Shown here: positions 1 to 9,200 of the stretch, piece by piece
How the letters are laid out: every line of letters starts with the position of its first letter
Position numbering within the stretch: position 1 is the stretch's first letter
DNA from: Clostridia bacterium
Lineage (GTDB): Bacteria > Bacillota > Clostridia > Oscillospirales > CAG-272
NCBI GenBank assembly: GCA_017508425.1
Contig: JAFVYZ010000030.1
Location: 1 to 40,254 of the forward strand
DNA length: 40,254 nt
Reading direction: 5' to 3'
The notes under the pieces: model-generated
The model's input: only the letters and a program-made list of their open reading frames with translations
Databases searched by the model: none
Told to the model about the DNA's origin: nothing
Translations under genes and position numbers: made by a program

Positions 1-1
1 C

Positions 2-1213
2 TTCCACCGCGAAAAATATGTGTCGCACGGCGGCCCCTCCGGCGGTGACGGCGGTCACGGCGGCAACATTGTGTTCAAGGTTGACCGCGGTGCCACGACC
101 CTGCTTTACTTCCGTGACCACCGCAAGTTCGTGGCCAAAAACGGTGGCAACGGCTCGGGTGAAAAATTCCACGGTGCCACCGCTCCCGACGTCACCATTT
201 TGGTGCCCCTCGGCACGCTTATTCGCGATGCCGAAACCGGAAAGATCATTAAGGATATGTCGGATGACGAGCCCTTCATTTGCTGCCGCGGCGGCCGAGG
301 CGGCTGGGGCAACAAGCATTTTGCCACCCCCACCCGTCAAGTGCCGATGTTTGCAAAAAACGGCACAACGGGTGAAGAAAAAGAGTTGATTTTGGAGTTG
401 AAGATGCTCGCGGACGTGGGGCTCATCGGTATGCCGAGTGTGGGCAAATCCTCGATCCTTTCCTGCATCAGCTCGGCACGCCCGAAGATCGCCGCCTACC
501 ATTTCACCACCCTTTCTCCCAATCTCGGAGTCGTTTCCACGGGCGGTGAGAGTGGCTTTGTGGCGGCAGACATCCCGGGGCTTATCGAGGGCGCGGCTGA
601 CGGCGCGGGCCTCGGGCACGCGTTCCTGCGCCACGTCGAGCGCTGCCGCCTGCTTTTGCACGTGGTGGACATCGCACGCACCGAGGGGCGCGACCCCGTC
701 GAGGACATCAAGGCCATCAATCACGAGCTGTCTCGCTACAGCGAGCAGCTGGCAGGGCGTCCGCAAATCATTGTCGCAAACAAGGCTGATGCACTGGATG
801 AGGAGCTCACCGACGTCCAAGCCTTTGAGGCCTTTGTCAAGAAAAACGGCTGGGAGCTCATTTACGTGTCGGCCGCAACGGGCAAAAACCTCGACGTTTT
901 GGTCGATACCGTGGCCAAACGCCTGCGCGACCTGCCCCCCGTTATGGTATTTGACAGCGAAATTACCGAGCAGGATCTCGCCGCCGAGGACAAAATGGCC
1001 ACCACGGTACGCCGCGAAAACAACACTTTTTTTGTGGAAGGCAAGTGGCTCATCGACCTTATGGGTCGCACCAATTTCAACAGCTACGATTCGCTGTCCT
1101 ACTTCCAGCGATCGCTGCAAAAAAACGGCGTGATCGCGCTGCTTGAGGAAAAGGGCTGTACCGACGGCCACACCGTAAACATCTACGATTTTGAATTTGA
1201 GTTTGTAAAATAA
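2..1213 (+). CDS. obgE: GTPase ObgE/CgtA, 5'-truncated by window edge
   Basis: Obg-family GTPase, which acts on the 50S ribosomal subunit and in stress and cell-cycle control. The frame is open to the window edge and begins with FHREKY, the family's glycine-rich N-terminal region (usually FRREKY near residue 25), so roughly 20 residues are missing. The GTG at 20 is internal, not the start. Visible parts in order: glycine-rich Obg fold; G domain with G1 GMPSVGKSS (visible residues 143-151), G3 DIPGLIEG (about 190) and G4 NKAD (about 260); C-terminal OCT domain over the last ~75 residues. G1 is more usually GFPNVGKST, so the Met and the Ser-Val are mild departures. It ends with TAA, 9 bp before ppa, and the two are probably cotranscribed. 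Confidence 0.97.
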   Translation, partial: FHREKYVSHGGPSGGDGGHGGNIVFKVDRGATTLLYFRDHRKFVAKNGGNGSGEKFHGATAPDVTILVPLGTLIRDAETGKIIKDMSDDEPFICCRGGRGGWGNKHFATPTRQVPMFAKNGTTGEEKELILELKMLADVGLIGMPSVGKSSILSCISSARPKIAAYHFTTLSPNLGVVSTGGESGFVAADIPGLIEGAADGAGLGHAFLRHVERCRLLLHVVDIARTEGRDPVEDIKAINHELSRYSEQLAGRPQIIVANKADALDEELTDVQAFEAFVKKNGWELIYVSAATGKNLDVLVDTVAKRLRDLPPVMVFDSEITEQDLAAEDKMATTVRRENNTFFVEGKWLIDLMGRTNFNSYDSLSYFQRSLQKNGVIALLEEKGCTDGHTVNIYDFEFEFVK

Positions 1214-1222
1214 GGAGGGCAC

Positions 1223-1762
1223 ATGAATATTTGGCACGATATGAACCCCAATGAGATCACCGCCACCGACTTTACCGCGGTCATCGAGATCTCAAAGGAC
1301 AGTCAATGCAAATACGAGCTTGACAAGGCCACGGGCCTTTTGCGCCTGGACCGCATTCTTTACACCGCAACGCACTACCCCGCCAATTACGGCTTTATTC
1401 CCCGCACCTTCGCCGATGACGGCGACCCCTTGGACGTGCTGGTGCTGTGTGCCCGCCCCATTCAGCCGTTGACACTTGTACGTGTCTATCCCATCGGTGT
1501 CATGCGCATGCTGGACGACGGAAGAATGGATGACAAGATCATCGCCATCCCCTTCTCCGACCCCACCTACAACAACATCGGCTCGATCGATGAGATGCCG
1601 CCGCATATTTTTGATGAAATGCTGCACTTCTTCTCGGTCTATAAGCAGCTTGAAAACAAGCAAACGGCCGTCAAGGAGCTCTTTGGGAAGGAAAAAGCCG
1701 AGGAGATCATCTCCGAGGCAATCGAATGCTACGAGCGAACCTTTGTGGACAACAAAAACTAA
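1223..1762 (+). CDS. ppa: Inorganic pyrophosphatase, family I
   Basis: Soluble Mg2+-dependent pyrophosphatase (PPi to 2 Pi), which pulls biosynthetic reactions forward. At 179 aa it has the usual bacterial family I length. The signature DDGDPLDVLV is at residues 65-74. Acidic and lysine active-site positions are visible at K30/E32, Y56, D66, D68, D71, D98/D99, D103/D104 and K105. The ATG has an AGGAGG site 6-8 bases upstream and follows obgE by 9 bp. It ends at a strong hairpin shared with the convergent phosphoesterase gene. Family assignment is certain from the signature; nothing unusual seen. Confidence 0.97.
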   Translation: MNIWHDMNPNEITATDFTAVIEISKDSQCKYELDKATGLLRLDRILYTATHYPANYGFIPRTFADDGDPLDVLVLCARPIQPLTLVRVYPIGVMRMLDDGRMDDKIIAIPFSDPTYNNIGSIDEMPPHIFDEMLHFFSVYKQLENKQTAVKELFGKEKAEEIISEAIECYERTFVDNKN

Positions 1763-1765
1763 AAA

Positions 1766-1809
1766 GTGCCCCCGTGCGCCGAAATATCGGCACACGGGGG
1801 CGTTTTTTA
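1766..1809. terminator. Bidirectional intrinsic terminator between ppa and the convergent phosphoesterase gene
   Basis: The arms GCCCCCGTG (1768-1776) and CACGGGGGC (1793-1801) are perfectly complementary, with inner pairing CCG/CGG. A run of six T follows on the plus strand, and five A at 1761-1765 give a T run on the minus strand. The T run overlaps the TAA of the minus-strand gene. Confidence 0.93.
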
Positions 1810-2367
1810 TTGACAAATATACTCGGCAAACACCGAAGCATCCGACAAGCGGCGAATGGTAAAGACGCCCGTTTCGGTATCATACACCATATAGCAAGCC
1901 GGGGTATCCCCCTTCGGCATGGAGGCCGAGCCGGGGTTCAGGCACGTAGCACCGGAACGCGTTTTATGTACGCCCGCCACGTGCGTATGACCCTCAATAA
2001 GGAGGTCCTTTTCCCCCAACGGCACAGGGCCCTCTCCGCCAAACAAATGTCCGTGCGTGAGATACGCCGTGCCGCCGTTTGAAAGCGGGAGCGTGGCGTA
2101 ATCCGAAAGGATCGGGAAGGGCAGCACCATTTGATCTACCTCGGCGTCGCAATTCCCGCGCACCGCTGTGATCACATCCTTCATCTCCGAAAAGAGGGCG
2201 ATCACGCCCTTGGGTCCATACCCATCCGGGATAAAATTTCGCGGACCGTGATAAAGCTCATCTCCGAGCAAAAAAAGGCGCACCGCACCCTCGCTGCGGT
2301 AAGCATCTACCACGGCGCGGGCCGCCGTGAGATCCCCGTGAATGTCCGAGGCAAACAAGTATTTCAT
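1807..2367 (-). CDS. YfcE-type metallophosphoesterase
   Basis: Calcineurin-like phosphodiesterase of the YfcE/MJ0936 class, 186 aa (family about 180). All metal-binding motifs are present: DIH (D8, H10), GD (D36), GNCD (N72, D74), HGH (105-107) and GHTH (126-129). E. coli YfcE hydrolyses model phosphodiesters; the physiological substrate is unknown. ATG with AAAGGAGGA upstream. It is the last gene of the minus-strand polysaccharide cluster, 30 bp after the GT2 gene with no terminator between, so probably cotranscribed, although a role in glycan synthesis is not implied. Confidence 0.9.
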   Translation of the reverse strand: MKYLFASDIHGDLTAARAVVDAYRSEGAVRLFLLGDELYHGPRNFIPDGYGPKGVIALFSEMKDVITAVRGNCDAEVDQMVLPFPILSDYATLPLSNGGTAYLTHGHLFGGEGPVPLGEKDLLIEGHTHVAGVHKTRSGATCLNPGSASMPKGDTPACYMVYDTETGVFTIRRLSDASVFAEYICQ

Positions 2368-2397
2368 AAAAATTCCTCCTTTAATAAAAGCAATTTA

Positions 2398-3774
2398 TTA
2401 TCGTTTTTTGCGTACCGTTCCCTCTTTTTCAATATCCTGTGCCGTCAGGGCGTGCTTGTGCGCCACGGGCTTCCACTCCACGTGCCGCGAGAAAAAGGCA
2501 GAGAGCGAGATGGGGATATAGGTCAGCATAAACAAGGGAAAGGTAAAAAGCAGCAGCACCGCGCGGAGCTTGGGGCAATGGATCTTTTTCCATTCACTGA
2601 CCAAGGCAAACAGCCCCAGCACAAAAAAGATGCCATACCCAAAGGCAAGAAAATCGGCAAGACACTGCAAAAGCACCAAGGACACCTCGCCGTACGCCAC
2701 CCAATTCACCAAAAAAAGCAGCAGCGTGGCGATCAGCTGAACACTGGAAAGTACAAACGCCGGGGTGATGTTCATCAGCATATCAAACGACGACCAGCGA
2801 AAGCGCAACGCACCGGCAAGCAAGCCCTTGCCGTAATGACGGATGACCTGAAACATCCCCTTGGCCCAACGCTTTCTTTGCCGCCAGGATTGCGCGAGCG
2901 TTTCGGGCTGCTCATCAAAAAGCTCGGCCGCGTGGCAGTAGCCAATGCGATCGCCGCACAAAATGCAATCGGCGGTAAATTCAATATCCTCCGTGAGGAG
3001 AAAGTGCTTCCAGCCGCCCTGACGCTCCACAATAGCGCGATCCACCAAAAATCCCGTGCCCGAAATCGCGGCACTGGATCCCAGCCACGCGCGCGGATTT
3101 TGCAAATGACGCGACTCACGCATAAACCACAAGGAATAGCCTGCACTGATCCAGCTTTTGCCGTAATTTTTACTGTTACGGTACGAGGTGATGACGCGGT
3201 ACCCCGCCGCGTGTGCCCAACTCATTTGCTCAATGAAATTCGCGCAAAGGACGTTGTCGGCATCAAAAAAAAGATACCCGTCATAAGCGGAAAGGCCGCA
3301 CGTCTTGCGAATGCAGTCGAAAAGATACGCCAGCGCATACCCCTTTCCCACCTTTTGTTGGTTCTCACGCTCAAAGACCGTCGCACCCGACGCGCGCGCC
3401 ACAGCGGCGGTGTTGTCGGTACAGTTGTCGGCCACCACAAATATGTCGATTTGCTCCACGGGGTAGGTTTGCCCCCGAATACTATCGAGCAAAAAAGGCA
3501 ACACACAGGCCTCGTTGCGCGCGGCGATCACCACGGCATACCGTTTTGTGGGGGGGACGGGGGCATATTTTCGCGGTGTTACCACGCACGCCAAAAACAA
3601 ATAAAAAAATTGATACGCATAGCAAAGTGTAAACAACGTGCCGATGACGGCCGTCAGGTAAAAGCCGACCGTCTCCACCGCGTTGAGGGCCGGGGCGGTT
3701 TGGCCGAAGGACAACAGCACCCTCTTAAAGAAATCCGCAAAAGCTTCAAAAAATCTCATTTTTCTCGTTTTCAC
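2398..3774 (-). CDS. Membrane-bound family 2 glycosyltransferase (processive type)
   Basis: GT2 enzyme of the PgaC/NodC/cellulose-synthase-like class, 458 aa. Layout: N-terminal hydrophobic region (about 35-67), GT-A catalytic domain (about 78-310), then several C-terminal membrane segments. Catalytic signatures: DAD metal site at 171-173, acceptor-base motif TEDIE at 261-265, and QRKRW (QxxRW) at 299-303, the combination typical of membrane polymerising beta-glycosyltransferases. The start taken is GTG at 3774, with AAAGG 5 bases upstream; an in-frame ATG at 3759 has a weaker site. Sugar specificity cannot be read. Probably builds or extends a surface glycan from lipid or nucleotide precursors made by the upstream genes. 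Confidence 0.85.
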   Translation of the reverse strand: MKTRKMRFFEAFADFFKRVLLSFGQTAPALNAVETVGFYLTAVIGTLFTLCYAYQFFYLFLACVVTPRKYAPVPPTKRYAVVIAARNEACVLPFLLDSIRGQTYPVEQIDIFVVADNCTDNTAAVARASGATVFERENQQKVGKGYALAYLFDCIRKTCGLSAYDGYLFFDADNVLCANFIEQMSWAHAAGYRVITSYRNSKNYGKSWISAGYSLWFMRESRHLQNPRAWLGSSAAISGTGFLVDRAIVERQGGWKHFLLTEDIEFTADCILCGDRIGYCHAAELFDEQPETLAQSWRQRKRWAKGMFQVIRHYGKGLLAGALRFRWSSFDMLMNITPAFVLSSVQLIATLLLFLVNWVAYGEVSLVLLQCLADFLAFGYGIFFVLGLFALVSEWKKIHCPKLRAVLLLFTFPLFMLTYIPISLSAFFSRHVEWKPVAHKHALTAQDIEKEGTVRKKR

Positions 3775-3783
3775 CCGCGCCTT

Positions 3784-4578
3784 TCAAATTTTGTCGGCGG
3801 TCCTTTGAAGCCTTGCGGCAAGGGCTCTTGCGCCCCGTATCGCAAGGTAAGTCAGCAAAAACGGGAGAAAGGATTGCCCAAGCCACATAACGGGGGTGAA
3901 AAATCGACCGCACAAGCGGTAAATGAGTGACAACGGAGTGCCCTGAAAATCCCGTGAGATGAACATGAGATTTGCAACAGGCTCCGCGGCCAGTCTGTTA
4001 TATACGGTATTAAACAAAAACGCTACGGCACACACGCCGCCAATGAGCAAGGAAACCGGAAGCAAGTCCGACATTTTCTCGCGGTACACGCCCGACATCA
4101 GGAGCAAAAGCCCCAAGTACACCATCGCACCGTGCAGCAAAAAGCTGTGCCAGGAGATGAAATGGAACATCGGATATTGCGGCAGGGACGTGGTGGGAAA
4201 TATCAAAAAGATCGCACCGCCAACTATGCCGCCCATCACCATAAACGCATCCCCCACGCGACGCCAAAGAGGATGCTCAAGCGACCCCAAAAACCCGGCA
4301 TACAAAATGATGCTGCAATAATAAAGCGGGACAAATTCATTGGGGTTGCGAGAGCCGATGACGCAAAGAACAAATGCGATCTTCGCCGCCTCAAGGATCC
4401 ACAAGCCGACAGTCACGGCACGCACCGTGCGGCGAACCGACAAGGCACACATTCCGCGCGAGGCATAAAGGGCCAAGGCTGTCAAGCACAGGGTCACCGC
4501 AAGCAGCAGTAGGTGTGAAAAGGAAAATATCCCTGCCGACGGGTACTGATTTGGCATAGAAAAGAAACGCCCTGCCAC
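3784..4578 (-). CDS. Integral membrane protein, YwaF/TMEM164-like
   Basis: 264-aa hydrophobic protein with about seven predicted membrane spans. The central segments have a YYCSIILYAGFLG stretch and a WHSFLLHG stretch, resembling the conserved Cys and His positions of the YwaF/TMEM164 family. Eukaryotic TMEM164 is an acyltransferase-like protein; bacterial members are uncharacterised. I place the start at GTG 4578: GGGAGGA lies 5 bases upstream, inside the end of the preceding gene, and the GTG follows that gene's TGA by one base. An upstream TTG (4623) would force a 44-bp overlap; ATG 4557 has a poorer site. Its place between two GT2 genes suggests a role in surface glycan assembly, which is inference. 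Confidence 0.65.
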   Translation of the reverse strand: MAGRFFSMPNQYPSAGIFSFSHLLLLAVTLCLTALALYASRGMCALSVRRTVRAVTVGLWILEAAKIAFVLCVIGSRNPNEFVPLYYCSIILYAGFLGSLEHPLWRRVGDAFMVMGGIVGGAIFLIFPTTSLPQYPMFHFISWHSFLLHGAMVYLGLLLLMSGVYREKMSDLLPVSLLIGGVCAVAFLFNTVYNRLAAEPVANLMFISRDFQGTPLSLIYRLCGRFFTPVMWLGQSFLPFLLTYLAIRGARALAARLQRTADKI

Positions 4579-4579
4579 G

Positions 4580-5527
4580 TCAGTCCTCCCGATCAAATCC
4601 AATGCGCCGCTCCTCGACCACAAGGGGCCGCCGCATCACCTTTTCACGCAGGGTGAGCACGTACTCACCGAGCGCACCGAGGGAAAGCAGCACCAAGGCT
4701 GTGCAAAGCAGCATAAGCGGAGAGAGCAGCACAACGCCGAGCGGGGTATCCCCCGTACGGCGAAAGCACAGGGTCGCGCCCCAAGCCACACCGAGCGCAA
4801 GTAGTAAAAATCCAAGCACCGTGATCGCCCGAATGGGCAATTTGGTATAGGTGGTAAAGCTTTGCCATGCCGCATCGTAAAGCGTGGCAAAATTGTTGTG
4901 CGTGCGCCCTGCCCTTCGCCGCGCTTGCGTGTACGGGATCTCGACACGGCGCGGCGCGAGCTCGGCCACGATCCCACGAAGAAACGGGGTGGGGTCATCC
5001 AGCGCACGCATCACCTCGACAAAGCTTTTATCGTAGAGCCCAAAGCCCGTAAAATGCTCAATTTGTGCCACACGTGATGCTTTTTTGATGAGCTTGTAGT
5101 AGCACGTTCGCAAAAATCGCAGCACCGCATTTTCGCGGCTTGCAGTCTTTACGGCGCATACCACAAGGTAGCCCTCCTCCCACTTTTCAACCAAGCGTGG
5201 GAGCATCTCAACGGGGTCCTGAAAATCGGCGCACATAGACACCGTGCAATCCCCCGTCGTTTGGCATATCCCATAATACGGGGAGTTGAATTGGCCAAAA
5301 TTTTGCGTATTGAAAATGGCGCGCACGTGAGGATTTTTCGCACAAAGCTCCTCCAACAGCTCGCGCGTACCGTCGGTGGATGCGTTATCAATAAACAGGA
5401 TATCATAATCAAAGCGAGACAGCGACGTGGTAAACTCCTTTTCAAGTGCCGCACACAGCGGCACCACGTTCCCCACCTCGTTATACGTCGGCACCAGCAC
5501 GCTGATGTGTTTTCGGTATTTTTCCAT
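4580..5527 (-). CDS. Family 2 glycosyltransferase, DPM1/GtrB type
   Basis: 315 aa. An N-terminal GT-A domain resembles dolichyl- and undecaprenyl-phosphate sugar transferases: LVPTYNE at 11-17, DNASTDGT from 47, and an aspartate-rich CADFQD acceptor/metal segment near residue 100. Two C-terminal membrane segments (about 230-250 and 262-285) follow, as in GtrB/ArnC/YfdH-type enzymes that load a sugar onto a polyprenyl phosphate. ATG has GGGGGAGG upstream. It lies 32 bp after the flippase gene and overlaps the translation signals of the following membrane protein. Which sugar is transferred is not visible. Confidence 0.87.
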   Translation of the reverse strand: MEKYRKHISVLVPTYNEVGNVVPLCAALEKEFTTSLSRFDYDILFIDNASTDGTRELLEELCAKNPHVRAIFNTQNFGQFNSPYYGICQTTGDCTVSMCADFQDPVEMLPRLVEKWEEGYLVVCAVKTASRENAVLRFLRTCYYKLIKKASRVAQIEHFTGFGLYDKSFVEVMRALDDPTPFLRGIVAELAPRRVEIPYTQARRRAGRTHNNFATLYDAAWQSFTTYTKLPIRAITVLGFLLLALGVAWGATLCFRRTGDTPLGVVLLSPLMLLCTALVLLSLGALGEYVLTLREKVMRRPLVVEERRIGFDRED

Positions 5528-5559
5528 ACCGTTCCTCCCCCAAACGCAAAATAAACGTC

Positions 5560-6789
5560 TTATCCGAGGGAGTCGGTCTTATGTGCCGCCCATCCAAACC
5601 CTGCCACAAGTGACAGTACAAAGCGCGTGGCCGAGGCCGATATCATAGCGATCGAAAAGCCGAGAAGACCAAACCGCAGCGTTAAGGGAATGCCAAGCCC
5701 GAAGAACAGGATGACAAAGACCGTGTTGATGATCACCTGATAGCTCTTTTTGGCAAAACGGATCAAAACCACCATCAAGACGCTTGTCACAAAATAAAGC
5801 ACCTCGGCAAGGCTTCCAAGCCAAAGATACCCCTTAACGGTATTGAATTCGGCAGGATACAGCAAAAAGATCATCACATAGCCGCCCAAAACGCAAAGAA
5901 GCGTGAAAAGCAGGACCGCCGCCACACTCCCCGCGGTAAGATACCGCATCGTGCGACGCGTCAGTTTCCCATCGTAGCGGGCAAGGTAGCCAATAAGAAC
6001 TCCGTTCAACGGAGTTGCCACGACCGACATCACCTTGCCGGCCAGGGTAGCCAGATAATATACCGTGACTGCCGAGGCACCGACCAAGAGCTTGAGCAAA
6101 ATGCGATCCACGTTCAGGATCAAATTGGCCATACCCTCGGAAATGGAAAAGATAAGTATGGTACGAAGTGTTGCGCGCCACGCAGGTGAAAGCCGAAGAC
6201 CACGGCGAAACAGGCGCTCGGAGCTCAAATACGCATAAAGAACGCCCAACGCCTCACCGACAAGAAGTCCCAGCGGCCAAATGCCCGTTTCCCATACCAA
6301 TACGGCTCCAATGACATAACCCAAGCCGATCACGGCATAATACAAGAAGTACCGTTTGTAATTCAGTGTGATCTTATAAGCCACGTCCGCATAATAGCGA
6401 AACGTCATGGCCACAAAAAGCAAAAAATAGCAAATATAGGTGGGAGTATCCATCGGCGCGCCGCCAAAGCGCCACACCAAAAGAGTCACGGGCAGCCCGA
6501 GGAGCGACACCAGCAAAAGAAGGAGATTATAGTCGCCCGCGTTTTGCTCGCGCTCTCCTGCGGGGCTCACCATGCGCGCGTAGCTTGCGGCCGATCCCAC
6601 CGAGACCGTCAGCACATTCACATAAGCCATAAGATATTGCAGATCGCCGTACCCCACGGCCCCGAAGCGGCGGTCGTATAATGGGAAAAGCACGATCTGC
6701 GCCACGGCATTCATCACCAAAAGCCCCAAAAGGCTGTATGCCGAATCTCCGATCACGCGCCTGTATTTTTGATAGACCCTGCCGATCAC
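5560..6789 (-). CDS. Polysaccharide flippase (Wzx/MVF-like)
   Basis: 409-aa polytopic membrane protein with ten to twelve hydrophobic helices and the loop pattern of the Wzx/RfbX oligosaccharide flippase family, which moves undecaprenyl-linked repeat units across the membrane. Family members share little sequence, so assignment rests on topology and context among rfb and GT2 genes. The GTG start overlaps the TGA of rfbH (GTGA) and its site AAAGGAGG lies inside the 3' end of rfbH. Translation was therefore probably coupled to rfbH, and the amber codon in that gene could lower flippase synthesis. Confidence 0.8.
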   Translation of the reverse strand: MIGRVYQKYRRVIGDSAYSLLGLLVMNAVAQIVLFPLYDRRFGAVGYGDLQYLMAYVNVLTVSVGSAASYARMVSPAGEREQNAGDYNLLLLLVSLLGLPVTLLVWRFGGAPMDTPTYICYFLLFVAMTFRYYADVAYKITLNYKRYFLYYAVIGLGYVIGAVLVWETGIWPLGLLVGEALGVLYAYLSSERLFRRGLRLSPAWRATLRTILIFSISEGMANLILNVDRILLKLLVGASAVTVYYLATLAGKVMSVVATPLNGVLIGYLARYDGKLTRRTMRYLTAGSVAAVLLFTLLCVLGGYVMIFLLYPAEFNTVKGYLWLGSLAEVLYFVTSVLMVVLIRFAKKSYQVIINTVFVILFFGLGIPLTLRFGLLGFSIAMISASATRFVLSLVAGFGWAAHKTDSLG

Positions 6790-8123
6790 ATTACCGCCTC
6801 CTTTATGGCCTCGGCAATATAATCGATCGCCTCACCGCTCATACCGGGGTAAATACCGACCCAAAATGTATCGGTCATCACGGTGTTGGTCACGGGGAGG
6901 TCACCGACCGTACGGTAACCGTTGCCCGACTCACGCATGCCGTCAAAGCAGGGATGGCAAATCAAATTGCCCGAAAAAAGCATCCTCGTTTGGATCCCCT
7001 TCCCCTCAAGATGCGAGAGCACCGACTCCCGCGACACCCCCTCACGGCAGGTAAGCAAAAAGCCAAAGGGCGACGGGGTCGAGTGGGGGCAGGCCTCGGG
7101 CAGGATCAAGCGATCCGCCACAGGCAAAAGCGCCGCGCGAAGGCGGTCATAATTTTCACGGCGCTTGGCCACGAACGAGGGGAGCTTTTCAAGCTATGAA
7201 AGCCCCACTGCCGCCTGCATATCGGTGGCCTTTAAATTATACCCGAAATGCGAATACACGTACTTGTGGTCATAGCCCGCGGGCAGGGTGCCGTACTGCC
7301 GATCAAAGCGGTGATGGCAAGCATTGTCCACCCCGGGAGGGCAAATACAGTCACGGCCCCAATCGCGCATCGAGCGCATGATCTTATGAAGATAGGTGTC
7401 GCGTGTATAAACGGCCCCACCCTCGCCCATGGTCATGTGGTGCGGAGGATAAAAGCTACTGGTTCCAATATCACCGACCGTGCCCGTCTTATAGACGGTG
7501 CCATCAAAATCGTACTCGGCCCCGAGCGCATCGCAGTTATCCTCGATCAGCCAAAGGTCGTATTTGTTGCAAAAATTGCGTACCGTTCTCAAGTTAAACG
7601 GATTTCCGAGCGTGTGTGCGACCATCACAGCCTTGGTTCGCGGAGAGAGCGCGGCCTCCAGCGCGGACACGTCAATATTATATTGCGGCAAGGTAATGTC
7701 CACAAACACGGGAATAGCGCCGTACTGCACGATTGGCGCCACGGTCGTAGGGAATGCCGCCGCCACGGTGATCACCTCATCCCCGCGCGCCACGGCGCGC
7801 TCGCCAAGCAACGGCGAGGTCAAGGTCATAAATGCAAGCAGATTGGCCGAGGAGCCTGAATTCACCAGCGTGCAGTAGGGCACGCCGAGATACTCGGCAA
7901 AGCGGCGTTCAAACTCGGCCGTGTACCTGCCCGAGGTGAGCCAAAAATCAAGGGCACTGTCCACGAGATTCACCATATCGGTCGCGTCGTACACACGCCC
8001 GGCATAAGGGATACGCTCCCCCTCTCGCCACGGCTTTTTTTCGTGATAACGATCGCAATATTCCTTTGTCAGCTCGAGGATCTCGGCCCTTGCCTCACTC
8101 TCGGTCTTGCCTGTAAAATGCAT
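6786..8123 (-). pseudogene. rfbH: rfbH: CDP-4-keto-6-deoxy-D-glucose 3-dehydrase, interrupted by an in-frame amber codon
   Basis: PMP-dependent, iron-sulfur E1 enzyme of CDP-3,6-dideoxyhexose synthesis. The class hallmark is clear: the usual PLP lysine is replaced by His in [14 protein letters not shown] (HH at 228-229), and the [2Fe-2S] cysteines occur as C197...C259-x-C261-x7-C269. At codon 310 (7194-7196) a TAG interrupts the frame between GLS and LEKLPSF. Relatives read GLAQLE, so a Gln (CAG to TAG) is expected. The frame resumes without shift to TGA at 6786, and total length (about 445 codons) is normal. Start ATG 8123 has GGAG 6 bases upstream; ATG 8135 has no good site. It is a nonsense-mutated gene, a sequence error, or a read-through case. 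Confidence 0.9.
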
Positions 8124-8135
8124 ACTGTTCTCCAT

Positions 8136-9200
8136 TTATTTTATCATTTCTATATAATCATCAATTTGCTGATCTGTCACGCTGACCGCATCAAGCCCCC
8201 CGTAAAAGGCCTTACTCCAAGCAACGGTGAGCTCCACCGCCTCGCCGATGCCCAAACGCGGCTCAAAGCCGAGCTGTTTTTTGATCCTTGAAGAGTCCAG
8301 CTTCAAAAAGGTTGCCTCGTGAGGTCCCTTTTCGCTCCCCGTGCAAAGGGGGATCTCACCGCCCCAAGCGCGCACCAGTAGTGTAGCAAGCATTTTGTTC
8401 GTGACGCAGTCACAGTCGTTGGGCCCGACGTTGTAGCAGTCGGCAAGATTCGGGCTTTGATACCCCCGTGCCGCGATCAAAAGATACGCAAACAACGGGT
8501 CAAGGACGTGCTGATAAGGGCGCGTGGCGTTGGGATTTCGCAGCACGATCGGCTCCCCTGCCACGGCGGCACGCACACAGTCGGGGATAATGCGATCGGG
8601 GGCAAAATCGCCGCCCCCGATCACGTTGCCGGCTCTCGCAGTCGATACCGCCACACCTTGCGCCGCCAAAAACGACTGCTTGTAGGAATAGGTCACCAGC
8701 TCCGCACAGGATTTGCTGTTGGAATAAGGGTCCAAGCCGCACAAACGATCGTTTTCGCGGTATCCCCATTCCCATTCCCTGTTGAAATAGACCTTATCGG
8801 TCGTTACGTTCAAAAAAGAGCGCACCGTGCCCGTTTTTCTCACACATTCAAGCAGGTTCACCGTGCCCTGCACGTTGGTCTCATAGGTACCCACAGGATC
8901 GCAGTAGCCCTCTCGCACCAAGGGCTGTGCCGCCAAATGAAAGACTACCTCGGGGCGTGCGGCACCAAACACCTCATAAAGCCGCCGCGAATCTCGAATA
9001 TCCCCGTAAACGGTATGAGTTTGATCGGTATTTTTCAAAATTTCAAAAAGCGAGGGTGTCGTTTTCGGCTCCAAGGAATAGCCCGTCACCCTTGCGCCAA
9101 GATGCGAAAGGATGCGGCAAAGCCACGCCCCCTTAAAGCCCGTATGACCGGTCACAAGCACGCGCCGACCGCGGTAAAAATCCAAGAAATCGGCCATCAT
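8136..9200 (-). CDS. rfbG: CDP-glucose 4,6-dehydratase
   Basis: SDR-family enzyme converting CDP-D-glucose to CDP-4-keto-6-deoxyglucose, the substrate of RfbH. 354 aa, normal for the family. Features: Rossmann motif TGHTGFKG near residue 18, the CDP-glucose dehydratase segment AAQPLVREGY, and catalytic YSNSK (YxxxK). Start: ATG 9200 overlaps the TGA of rfbF as ATGA; a second ATG follows at 9197. An upstream in-frame start would lie deep inside rfbF and is rejected. Cotranscribed with rfbF and rfbH. Confidence 0.95.
   Translation of the reverse strand: MMADFLDFYRGRRVLVTGHTGFKGAWLCRILSHLGARVTGYSLEPKTTPSLFEILKNTDQTHTVYGDIRDSRRLYEVFGAARPEVVFHLAAQPLVREGYCDPVGTYETNVQGTVNLLECVRKTGTVRSFLNVTTDKVYFNREWEWGYRENDRLCGLDPYSNSKSCAELVTYSYKQSFLAAQGVAVSTARAGNVIGGGDFAPDRIIPDCVRAAVAGEPIVLRNPNATRPYQHVLDPLFAYLLIAARGYQSPNLADCYNVGPNDCDCVTNKMLATLLVRAWGGEIPLCTGSEKGPHEATFLKLDSSRIKKQLGFEPRLGIGEAVELTVAWSKAFYGGLDAVSVTDQQIDDYIEMIK

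Noticed and set aside
2131-3930. 599-codon plus-strand frame opposite the GT2 gene
   Set aside because: Shadow of a real gene: no domain, basic low-complexity composition, and the opposite strand encodes a clear GT2 with catalytic motifs.
4579-4623. Upstream TTG start for the YwaF-like gene
   Set aside because: It would overlap the preceding gene by 44 bp and has no ribosome site, whereas GTG 4578 has a strong one at proper spacing.
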